Below the pieces are notes generated by a model. It worked only from the letters and a program-made list of their open reading frames with translations. It was not told the origin of the DNA and ran no database searches. A stretch of 6,350 nt of DNA from Flavobacterium sp. (GTDB lineage Bacteria; Bacteroidota; Bacteroidia; Flavobacteriales; Flavobacteriaceae): NCBI GenBank assembly GCA_003449615.1, contig DMHA01000095.1, forward strand, positions 1,168 to 7,517, read 5' to 3'. The translations under genes were made by a program, and so were the position numbers. Positions 1 to 6,176 of the stretch are shown one piece after another. Positions within the stretch are counted from its first letter, which is position 1; every line of letters starts with the position of its first letter.

Positions 1-990
1 ATAGTTTTTGACGCAGGTATAGCCACAGCAGAAAACAAAGCAATGGTGGTGGCTAAAGGCTATGATTATGTTTGTGTAAGCAGAACAAAACCAAGTAATT
101 ACAAAACTAAAAATGAAATTCCGACCATTATTTATGATTCCAAAAATCAAAAAATAGCCATCAATGAGGTAGAAATTACGCCCAAAAAAACAGCCAAAAA
201 TGATGTTCCAAAACAAGAAACATCTTGTACCTATAAAGTAAAAAGCGACTTCAAGGCGATGAAGGAGCGTTCTATGAACATTAAATTTAGGCAGCGTTTT
301 GAAGATGAACTTCAAAAATTAACCAATGGAATTCACAAAAAATCAGGTATAAAAACCCAAGAAAAAGTACAACAAAAAATTGGAAGAATAAAACAAAGAT
401 TTCCATCAATAGCTAGACATTTTGACATCAATACCACTTTAGATCAAGAAAAAATAAACATCATCAATATTGATTGGAATCAGAATAAAAACGCTGAAAT
501 TAAGACAAACGAGCAAGGAGTTTATTTTTTGCAAACCTCATTGACAAACAAAGATGAAGCCACAATTTGGAAGATTTACAATAGTTTGAGAGAAATTGAA
601 AGCACCTTTAGAACGTTAAAAACCGATTTAGATTTACGACCAATTTACCACAAAAACGATGATGCTTCGATGGCACATTTATATTTAGGATTGCTTGGAT
701 ATTGGCTCGTGAACACCATCAGACATCAGTTGAAATCAAAAAAAATAAACCACGATTGGAAAGAGATTTTGAGAATTTCTAGCACTCAAAAATTAGTAAC
801 AACCACCATTGAAGATAGTGACAAAAATATAATTACAATCAAAAAATGTTCTGAACCAAACACAAAACTACTAGAATTGCATCAAGCCTTGAAATACAAA
901 TCCAAACCTTTCAGAATGAAAAAATTTGTAGTCCCCAAACCTGAACATATAAAACAAGAAATTGAACTTTTTAGATACTTGACAGGTTAA
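1..990 (+). CDS. IS1634-family DDE transposase, 5'-truncated by the window edge
   Basis: This is the C-terminal 329 residues of a cut-and-paste transposase of the IS4-like DDE group. The frame is open from base 1, so the ATG at 43 is internal and the true start lies upstream. The fragment opens with IVFDAGIAT, the block around the second catalytic Asp (bases 10-12). A Lys-rich insertion follows, with the MNIKFRQRFEDELQKL and IGRIKQRF segments typical of IS1634 proteins. The third catalytic residue is the Glu of REIESTFRTLK (bases 598-600), in a YREK-like signature: Tyr at 577-579, Arg, Glu, and Lys six residues after the Glu. The RPIYH and HLYLGLLGYWL helix then lead to the C-terminus. The visible frame has no internal stop and ends at TAA 988-990, so the gene may be intact. 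The family call rests on recalled motifs. It appears unrelated in function to the operon downstream. Confidence 0.87.
   Translation: MVFDAGIATAENKAMVVAKGYDYVCVSRTKPSNYKTKNEIPTIIYDSKNQKIAINEVEITPKKTAKNDVPKQETSCTYKVKSDFKAMKERSMNIKFRQRFEDELQKLTNGIHKKSGIKTQEKVQQKIGRIKQRFPSIARHFDINTTLDQEKINIINIDWNQNKNAEIKTNEQGVYFLQTSLTNKDEATIWKIYNSLREIESTFRTLKTDLDLRPIYHKNDDASMAHLYLGLLGYWLVNTIRHQLKSKKINHDWKEILRISSTQKLVTTTIEDSDKNIITIKKCSEPNTKLLELHQALKYKSKPFRMKKFVVPKPEHIKQEIELFRYLTG
1..990 (+). mobile_element. Right-hand part of an IS1634-family insertion sequence
   Basis: The transposase frame marks the right portion of an insertion sequence whose left end is outside the window. The right end must lie at or beyond 990, within the non-coding stretch before the helicase gene. 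Without the left end I cannot match terminal inverted repeats or see a target duplication, so the right boundary given here is only the end of the coding region. Its position beside the operon suggests a mobile or accessory genomic neighbourhood. Confidence 0.7.
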
Positions 991-1015
991 TTTCTGCAAG
1001 TTGGGTTAAAATCCA

Positions 1016-1047
1016 TTTGAGGATTTGTAAAAAAATATCTATATTTG
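1016..1047 (+). promoter_or_regulatory. Predicted Bacteroidota-type promoter for the helicase operon
   Basis: TTTG at 1016-1019 is followed, after 20 bases, by TATATTTG at 1040-1047. This fits the primary sigma factor consensus of Bacteroidota, TTTG at -33 and TAnnTTTG at -7 with about 19-21 bases between. A transcript would start near 1052-1055 and carry an untranslated leader of about 140 bases through the hairpins at 1077-1136 before the helicase ATG. No other TAnnTTTG match is evident between 991 and 1194. The site lies to the left of the putative cassette edge at 1130/1131 and just after the transposase gene, so it may belong to the insertion sequence or its flank. The motif is short, so a chance match is possible. 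Confidence 0.5.
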
Positions 1048-1073
1048 ATAAAAAATAAAGCGAAATAAACCTT

Positions 1074-1136
1074 CGCCAATCTACCCAATTTTGGGTGCAT
1101 ATACGAAAGATTGTTTCGCCAATTTATAAGTTGGCG
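1074..1136. other. Structured left boundary site of the operon unit (attC-like, speculative)
   Basis: This short non-coding segment is dense in inverted repeats. CGCCAA at 1074-1079 and again at 1117-1122 can each pair with TTGGCG at 1131-1136. The second pairing forms a near-perfect 20-base palindrome, CGCCAATTTA/TAAGTTGGCG, with one mismatch. ACCCAA (1083-1088) and TTGGGT (1091-1096) form a tight hairpin, enclosed by CAATCT (1077-1082) and AGATTG (1108-1113). TTCGCCAAT occurs twice, at 1072-1080 and 1115-1123. The segment shares CGCCAA, then TTGGGTGC (1091-1098), in the same order and at similar spacing as the site after the last gene (CGCCAA from 6038, TTGGGTGC at 6058-6065). I read the pair as related boundary sites, but 5'-leader regulation of the operon is an alternative. 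Confidence 0.45.
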
Positions 1137-1194
1137 GCAAGTTTAGAGCGACAGTGCACAAACGAACTGACCTGCAAAAAATGAACAATAGCAA

Positions 1195-3210
1195 ATGACA
1201 CGACAAGAAGCAGAAACAATTTTACAAAGGACATTCAAGCTCCCTAAGTTCTATGACGAACAGTGGCTGACTATTGACAAAATTCTGAAAGGTGAAAAGG
1301 TTTTGCTAATCGAAAAGACAGGTTTTGGCAAGTCACTTTGTTTTCAATTTCCAGCGACAGTTTTCAATGGCATAACAGTTATATTCTCTCCTTTAATCGC
1401 ATTAATGCGTGACCAAGTCAAAAAGTTAACAGCACTTGGTATTGCAGCAAAGTGTATCAATAGTGAACAGACACCCGAAGAAAATACCCAGATAATAAAT
1501 GATGCTAAACAGGGAAAAATAAAAATCCTTTACATAGCACCCGAAAGACAAGAAAACAGTGAGTGGATTGAAGCTACTCGACAGATGAACTTGACAATGG
1601 TGGTAGTTGATGAAGCACACTGTATTTCCGTTTGGGGACACGACTTTCGACCTGCATTTAAAAGGATAATTAATCTTGTAAAATTGTTACCTAAAGGTCT
1701 TCCTGTTCTTGCTACTACTGCAACAGCAACAAAAAGAGTTGAACTTGATGTTGCCCAACAAATTGGCAACAACATTTTGACAATTCGGGGAAACTTAATG
1801 CGGGACAATTTCAAATTATTTGTCGTTAAAGTTGCATCTGAAGATGAAAAATTGATTTGGCTTGGCAAGAACTTAAATAATCTTCCTGGTTCAGGAATCC
1901 TATATACAGGAACTAGAGTTGATACCGAAATTTACTCCAAATGGTTTGAGAATCTGAAAATATCATCTACTGCCTACAATGCAGGTTTGGACGCAGATTC
2001 GAGAATTGCTATAGAAAACGGCTTGATGAGCAATAAGTGGAAATGTATTATTTCAACGAATGCATTAGGAATGGGGATAGACAAACCCGACATTCGATTT
2101 ATAATTCACACTCAAATACCACAATCACCGATACACTATTATCAAGAAATTGGCAGAGCAGGAAGAGATGGACAACCTTCATACATCATTCTGTTTTACA
2201 ACCCAGAAGATAGAAAATTACCAGAAGCATTCATTGAAGGTGGCAGACCAGCAATTAAGAAATATGAAAGAGTTATTAATGCTGTAAAATCCGAACTACT
2301 TGGAGAGAGAGATTTAATGAAGCGAACCAACTTGAAACAAAATCAAATTAGAGTAATTAAAGCTGACTTAATTGAGCAAGGAATTATTCGTGAAGTAATG
2401 ATTGGTAAGAGTAAAAAATATGAGTTTGTTCCAAACTCACAACCTTTAAACACAAAGGCATTTGAGGAGTTGCGAAATGCAAAGTTAACAGACCTTGAGA
2501 ATATGATAGAGTATGTTGAAACCGATAAATCTCGAATGAAATTTCTTTGCGACTACTTAGGTGACAATTCAAATCATACGTTCACGAACTGTGACAATAC
2601 AGGTGAAAAGAAAATTACCGTATCAGTAACGCCTGAATGGACAGAAAAACTACAAAATTTCAGAGAAGATTATTTCCCTGAACTAGAAGTGGAATCAAAA
2701 GGTTCCAATATATTAAACGGTGTTGCTTCATCTTACTATGGTGTTTCTAATGTCGGTGCAGCATTACATCGTTCAAAATATGAACAAGGGGGTGACTTTC
2801 CAGATTTTCTATTAAAGTTGGTTCTAAAAGCATTTCGCAAAAAGTATGGTCAGGAAAAGTTTGACTTAGTTGTGTATGTTCCTCCGACTTCGTCAGGAGA
2901 TTTGGTAAAAAACTTCGCAATTAAAGTTTCACAAGTATTAAAGTTTCCAATCTCTCATAATCTTGTAAAAGCAAGACAAACCAAAGAACAAAAAATTTTT
3001 GAGAATGGGTATCTCAAAACAGACAACGTTAACGGTGCATTTACATTTACAACTCCGAATGATATAAATGGAAAGAGTATTTTATTAGTTGACGACATCT
3101 TTGATAGTGGTGCAACATTGAAAGAAGTAGGTAAATTATTAACTAACTTTGGAGCAGTAAAAATTGCTCCAATTGTGATAGCAAGAACAGTAGGAGGAGA
3201 TTCAATATGA
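1195..3210 (+). CDS. RecQ-like ATP-dependent DNA helicase with C-terminal phosphoribosyltransferase domain (RqlH/PsyrT-like)
   Basis: This 671-residue protein has a complete SF2 RecQ motor: motif 0 FYDEQ (19-23), Walker A KTGFGKS (41-47), motif Ia FSPLIALMRDQ, DEAH box at 139-142 with the RecQ aromatic loop (HCISVWGHDFRP), TATAT motif III, motif V STNALGMGIDKPD (287-299) and motif VI QEIGRAGRDG (317-326). A winged-helix-like stretch follows (about 353-412), then a remnant of the RecQ zinc region (about 440-470) that keeps one of four cysteines (C466). Residues about 505-668 are a ComF-like PRTase with YVPPTSS, an RQT..Q loop and the PRPP-binding loop LLVDDIFDSGAT (D633, D634). It probably unwinds DNA in the cytoplasm; the PRTase substrate is unknown. 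The start is bounded by an in-frame TAG at 1189-1191. The domain order and the DprA-like partner fit RqlH/PsyrT rather than housekeeping RecQ. Confidence 0.9.
   Translation: MTRQEAETILQRTFKLPKFYDEQWLTIDKILKGEKVLLIEKTGFGKSLCFQFPATVFNGITVIFSPLIALMRDQVKKLTALGIAAKCINSEQTPEENTQIINDAKQGKIKILYIAPERQENSEWIEATRQMNLTMVVVDEAHCISVWGHDFRPAFKRIINLVKLLPKGLPVLATTATATKRVELDVAQQIGNNILTIRGNLMRDNFKLFVVKVASEDEKLIWLGKNLNNLPGSGILYTGTRVDTEIYSKWFENLKISSTAYNAGLDADSRIAIENGLMSNKWKCIISTNALGMGIDKPDIRFIIHTQIPQSPIHYYQEIGRAGRDGQPSYIILFYNPEDRKLPEAFIEGGRPAIKKYERVINAVKSELLGERDLMKRTNLKQNQIRVIKADLIEQGIIREVMIGKSKKYEFVPNSQPLNTKAFEELRNAKLTDLENMIEYVETDKSRMKFLCDYLGDNSNHTFTNCDNTGEKKITVSVTPEWTEKLQNFREDYFPELEVESKGSNILNGVASSYYGVSNVGAALHRSKYEQGGDFPDFLLKLVLKAFRKKYGQEKFDLVVYVPPTSSGDLVKNFAIKVSQVLKFPISHNLVKARQTKEQKIFENGYLKTDNVNGAFTFTTPNDINGKSILLVDDIFDSGATLKEVGKLLTNFGAVKIAPIVIARTVGGDSI
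3192..3199 (+). promoter_or_regulatory. Strong Shine-Dalgarno sequence for the second operon gene
   Basis: AGGAGGAG lies inside the last codons of the helicase gene, with its AGGAGG core at 3192-3197, nine bases before the ATG at 3207. It supports 3207 as the true start and suggests efficient re-initiation at the ATGA overlap. Such a strong site is unusual here, because the other two operon starts have only A-rich leaders, as is common in Bacteroidota. Confidence 0.65.
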
Positions 3211-4868
3211 AAGTTGATTTATCAAAAATAACAACCAGTTATGAATGGGAATATTCTCTTGTGGGATTAAGTAGAGATGGCGTTTATATTGAGTTGAGAG
3301 ACCAGAACCACATTCAATATGTTGTAAATACCTATACTGGCAAAATTCAAAAACGGAATTACTATTCAGACTATTTGTTTCTTAATCATAGAATTGGAGA
3401 GAGATTTTATGAATTCAAAGAAGGTAATTTATTTATCCCACACGAAAATGGTGAAGGTCAATATTCTGAAACCTTTTCTAAACCAATTGATGATGCTTAT
3501 TATGTGAGAGGTGTAATATTTTCTGAAATAGATTTTGATGCAAACAGGCTAATAATCGTTTCTAGGTGTCCGAACTCTTTGAAAGGAACTAATAACGATT
3601 TCTCAGTTGAAGATTTTCTTTATAAAAATTCAAGTTCATTTCATTGGTATAGAAGACCGCAAGAAAATGAAAAACCAGAAAACACAATTATCATTGCCAT
3701 ATTTGATTTAGAAGGTTCATTAATAAAACACTTTTTTCTTCAACAGTGTGACGCATCTGCATTTTATATGACTTGCGAATCTTCTATTTCTAGAAAGGAG
3801 TTGTTATTATTTTCTAATGAACATACTTTTAGAATTAATTATTACACAGGTAATCTTGTTGGATTATACGAAGGTGAAAGTGTAAATTTTATTACTAATG
3901 AATTGTTAGGACATTGGGGATGGATGGGTTACGATTCATTTTTCGGGGGGGAACTAATCCTAAACAATTCCAATGATGTTGTTGCTGAAATTGATTTATT
4001 ACAATTTAATGTCAATGAATCAGGTAATTTTTGGATTAACAAAACTGTTACAGAAGATGATTCTATTTATTTCATAACTAACTATCCAAATGAGTTTAAT
4101 TCGCCTCGGCGAAGAATTTTTAAAATGAAAATTAATAATTTGAAGGAACACCAATCTACAGATTTGATATTAAGTGATAAGGAACGGCTATTAGCAGTTC
4201 TAAATAATATCCTTTATACTTATTCTATTAATGATGAATTTCTTCTAATAAATAAACACGAATTAGAAAGCCTAACATTCAATTACTCTAAATCATCAAC
4301 TGGTAGTAGTAATGATTATTCAAAACCGATAAAAAACCTATACTATATAGATATTCATACGAAAAACAGTAAGCTTGTTGGTGAGAATAAATTTCAGACA
4401 GAAAGAACTCAAGTTGGTGAATTGTTATACAAATTCAAATACTGTTCGGATTACAAAGTATTGGAACAACTGCATTCTCATATTCTAAGCTATCTCAAGA
4501 AAAACAAAATAATGCCTGATGTGATAATTCCCGTCCCACCTTCAAACTTAAACCGACCATTTCAACCTGTTTATGAGTTAGCAAAGAAACTCGCTGAATC
4601 AGGCTTTAATGTTGATTTTGATTTTCTAATTAAAACAAAGTCAACTCCACCCGTTAAAGAAATTAATGACCCGATTACAAGAAAAGATTTATTGAAGAAC
4701 ATTTTTGAAGTAAAGGACTTAAGATATAAGAATAAAAGTATTTTGCTATTTGATGACTTGTTTCGGTCTGGAGAAACACTTTTTAGTATTGCAAATGTCC
4801 TGAAGGAGAAAGGATTTGCAAAGGAGATTTCAGCATTCACAATTACAAAGACAAGAACAAAAAAATGA
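3207..4868 (+). CDS. Beta-rich protein with C-terminal ComF-like phosphoribosyltransferase domain, function unknown
   Basis: This 553-residue protein has two parts. Residues about 1-395 are rich in predicted short beta strands, aromatic residues and turns, with loosely recurring units such as VVNTYTGKIQ (39-48), RINYYTGNLVG (209-219) and YYIDIHTKNSKL (379-390). This looks like a beta-propeller or similar stacked-strand domain, though I cannot name a family. Residues about 403-550 are a ComF-like PRTase: GELLYKFKY, then DVIIPVPPSN (438-447), KTKSTPP (476-482) and the PRPP loop SILLFDDLFRSGET (511-524, D516 and D517). I see no signal peptide or membrane helix, so it is probably cytoplasmic. It overlaps the helicase gene by ATGA and the next gene by ATGA, so it belongs to the same system. 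Two PRTase domains in adjacent genes suggest partner or regulator roles around a nucleotide ligand, which is inference. A run of seven G (3945-3951) lies in the coding sequence. Confidence 0.85.
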   Translation: MKVDLSKITTSYEWEYSLVGLSRDGVYIELRDQNHIQYVVNTYTGKIQKRNYYSDYLFLNHRIGERFYEFKEGNLFIPHENGEGQYSETFSKPIDDAYYVRGVIFSEIDFDANRLIIVSRCPNSLKGTNNDFSVEDFLYKNSSSFHWYRRPQENEKPENTIIIAIFDLEGSLIKHFFLQQCDASAFYMTCESSISRKELLLFSNEHTFRINYYTGNLVGLYEGESVNFITNELLGHWGWMGYDSFFGGELILNNSNDVVAEIDLLQFNVNESGNFWINKTVTEDDSIYFITNYPNEFNSPRRRIFKMKINNLKEHQSTDLILSDKERLLAVLNNILYTYSINDEFLLINKHELESLTFNYSKSSTGSSNDYSKPIKNLYYIDIHTKNSKLVGENKFQTERTQVGELLYKFKYCSDYKVLEQLHSHILSYLKKNKIMPDVIIPVPPSNLNRPFQPVYELAKKLAESGFNVDFDFLIKTKSTPPVKEINDPITRKDLLKNIFEVKDLRYKNKSILLFDDLFRSGETLFSIANVLKEKGFAKEISAFTITKTRTKK

Positions 4869-6019
4869 AAAAAGAAGAAGCTACATATTGGATAGCATTG
4901 GCACACTTGCCAAGATGGGGGCATTTAAAAATAAATAATCTCATCATAAAATTTTTCCACGAAAACAAGATTTCAATTGAAGAGTTTTTTCAATTAAATG
5001 AAAGTGAGTGGAAGAATCAATATCAATTAGACGAAAAGCAGCTATTAGATTTAAGACAAGCTAAATCTGAATTGGCAAGCAATGCTTTTCTTGCTGAATC
5101 ATACTTTAGTCAAGGTTTTGAAATTATTCCTATCACATCACCGGAATATTCAAAGACATTAAAAGGTAATTTAAAAGCTGCCCACGCCCCTGCTGTTTTA
5201 TACGTTAAAGGAAATAAGAAAATACTTGAAGAAAAGTCAATTGCAATAGTTGGTTCAAGGGACGCATCCGAAACAGCTTTGAAATTTACAGACAACATTG
5301 CAAAACTTGCTAGTAAGGAATTTAAAGTTGTAGTAAGCGGCTTTGCTAAAGGAGTTGATAAACAAGCATTAGATTCAGCAATCAATTATAAAGGTCAAAG
5401 TATCATTGTTCTCCCTCAAGGAATAATGACATTCAGTTCAGGTTTTAAAAATTATTACAAGCAAATAATTGATGGGGATGTATTAGTATTAAGCACATTC
5501 TTTCCAAAAGCGCCTTGGCGAGCTGAGTTAGCAATGGCACGTAACCCAATTATTTACGGACTCGCTGATGAAATTTATGTTGCTGAATCAGCAGAAAAAG
5601 GTGGGACTTGGTCGGGTGTCGTTGATGGTTTGAGAAAGGGCAGAAAAATCTTTGTTAGAAAACCTGAACCAAACGAAAAAAATGCGAATAACCTCTTAAT
5701 TCAAAAAGGTGCAATTCCTGTCGACTTTAACGGTATGGAATTACCAAAAACCTACGACACAACAAATACTGAACAAATATCTGTTGTTCAAGAGCCGACA
5801 GACAATGAATCACTTGAAGCCAAAGTTCGTGAAGCTTTTAACGGCAGACCACTAAGTGCAAAAGAACTTCTTTCAAAACTAAATCTCACTTGGACGACAC
5901 AAAAGCTAAATAGTTATTTAAAAAAATTAGATTTTATTGAAGTCGTGAAAGAGAAGAAAACAAATTCATACAAACTAAAAGGGACATCAGACACAACACA
6001 AACAACGCTTTTTGTTTAG
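4865..6019 (+). CDS. Divergent DprA/Smf-family protein with winged helix (RqlI/PsyrA-like partner)
   Basis: This 384-residue protein has the full DprA layout. The N-terminal helical domain (1-85) contains YWIALAHLPRWGHLKINNL. The Rossmann-like DprA fold spans about 88-290, with SIAIVGSRDAS (125-135), VVVSGFAKGVDKQAL (155-169), SIIVLPQGI (179-187), MARNPIIYGLADEIYVAES (224-242) and KGGTWSGVVDGLRKGR (245-260). A C-terminal winged helix (about 316-371) includes LSAKELLSKLNLTWTTQKL. DprA proteins bind single-stranded DNA and load RecA, but this copy departs from the consensus: RNR has become RNP, and the GxGLD..YP segment has become LPQGIMTFSSG. It starts in an ATGA overlap with the PRTase gene and has no Shine-Dalgarno match. 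Beside a RecQ/PRTase helicase, DprA-like proteins are known to me as RqlI/PsyrA, which restrain that helicase. A role as antitoxin or as nucleic-acid or nucleotide sensor is inferred. Confidence 0.87.
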   Translation: MKKEEATYWIALAHLPRWGHLKINNLIIKFFHENKISIEEFFQLNESEWKNQYQLDEKQLLDLRQAKSELASNAFLAESYFSQGFEIIPITSPEYSKTLKGNLKAAHAPAVLYVKGNKKILEEKSIAIVGSRDASETALKFTDNIAKLASKEFKVVVSGFAKGVDKQALDSAINYKGQSIIVLPQGIMTFSSGFKNYYKQIIDGDVLVLSTFFPKAPWRAELAMARNPIIYGLADEIYVAESAEKGGTWSGVVDGLRKGRKIFVRKPEPNEKNANNLLIQKGAIPVDFNGMELPKTYDTTNTEQISVVQEPTDNESLEAKVREAFNGRPLSAKELLSKLNLTWTTQKLNSYLKKLDFIEVVKEKKTNSYKLKGTSDTTQTTLFV

Positions 6020-6035
6020 ACAAAAAAGAAAACCA

Positions 6036-6095
6036 GCCGCCAACAGCTAGAGTTTCGTTGGGTGCGAAGCACCAACAATGAAACTCCTGTTGAAC
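6036..6095. other. Long imperfect hairpin after the operon; candidate attC-like cassette site
   Basis: The arms run CAACAG (6041-6046) with CTGTTG (6087-6092), then, after a three-base bulge CTA, GAGTTTCGTTG (6050-6060) with CAATGAAACTC (6076-6086, one G-T pair). After an AA bulge (6074-6075), GGTGC (6061-6065) pairs with GCACC (6069-6073) around a GAA loop. That makes 22 base pairs with unpaired bases on one side. The left edge GCCGCCAAC (6036-6044) is the exact reverse complement of GTTGGCGGC at 1130-1138, before the operon. The right edge GTTGAAC (6089-6095) fits the integron core GTTRRRY; the left core CGCCAAC fits RYYYAAC only partly. About 58 bases between cores is close to the shortest attC sites. 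No T-run follows, so it is a poor intrinsic terminator, although it could still slow or protect the transcript's 3' end. Confidence 0.5.
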
Positions 6096-6101
6096 AGCCT
6101 G

Positions 6102-6119
6102 TCCCGATTGTTATCGGGA
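6102..6119. repeat. Short hairpin, TCCCGAT/ATCGGGA type
   Basis: A perfect 7-base inverted repeat (TCCCGAT, loop TGTT, ATCGGGA) lies ten bases past the long hairpin. An outer AGCCT (6096-6100) and AGGCT (6129-6133) could enclose it. The same core recurs at 6159-6174. I associate this palindrome with dispersed intergenic repeats in flavobacterial genomes, from memory. It is followed by AAAA rather than a T-run, so it is not a typical terminator on the plus strand. Confidence 0.55.
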
Positions 6120-6158
6120 AAACCGATTAGGCTAGCGTCATCCATCAGGAGTCATCGA

Positions 6159-6174
6159 ATCCCGATTTCGGGAT
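6159..6174. repeat. Second short hairpin of the TCCCGAT/ATCGGGA type
   Basis: ATCCCGA at 6159-6165 and TCGGGAT at 6168-6174 are perfect inverted repeats with a two-base gap; in practice this gives a 6-base stem with a 4-base loop. It shares the TCCCGA/TCGGGA core with the hairpin 40 bases upstream, which suggests two copies of one small dispersed element. Confidence 0.5.
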
Positions 6175-6176
6175 CA

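Noticed and set aside
1074..1136. Canonical integron attC or attI site
   Set aside because: The cores do not match RYYYAAC/GTTRRRY and no integrase gene is in the window, so I call the site only attC-like.
991..1180. Right terminal inverted repeat of the insertion sequence
   Set aside because: The left end is not in the window, so no repeat pair or target duplication can be matched. The weak similarity between 991-1000 and the complement of 1171-1180 is not enough.
1426..1868. Minus-strand open frames of 71 and 112 codons inside the helicase gene
   Set aside because: They lie wholly opposite a gene with clear helicase motifs, have unlikely composition and show no recognisable motif. They are shadows of the coding strand.
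4571..5385. Minus-strand open frames opposite the PRTase end and the DprA-like gene
   Set aside because: They overlap well-supported plus-strand genes, and their translations show the low-complexity Phe and Ser runs expected from antisense of A-rich codons.
6041..6119. Intrinsic transcription terminator after the DprA-like gene
   Set aside because: The hairpins are real, but none is followed by a T-run on the plus strand, and the minus-strand context is no better.
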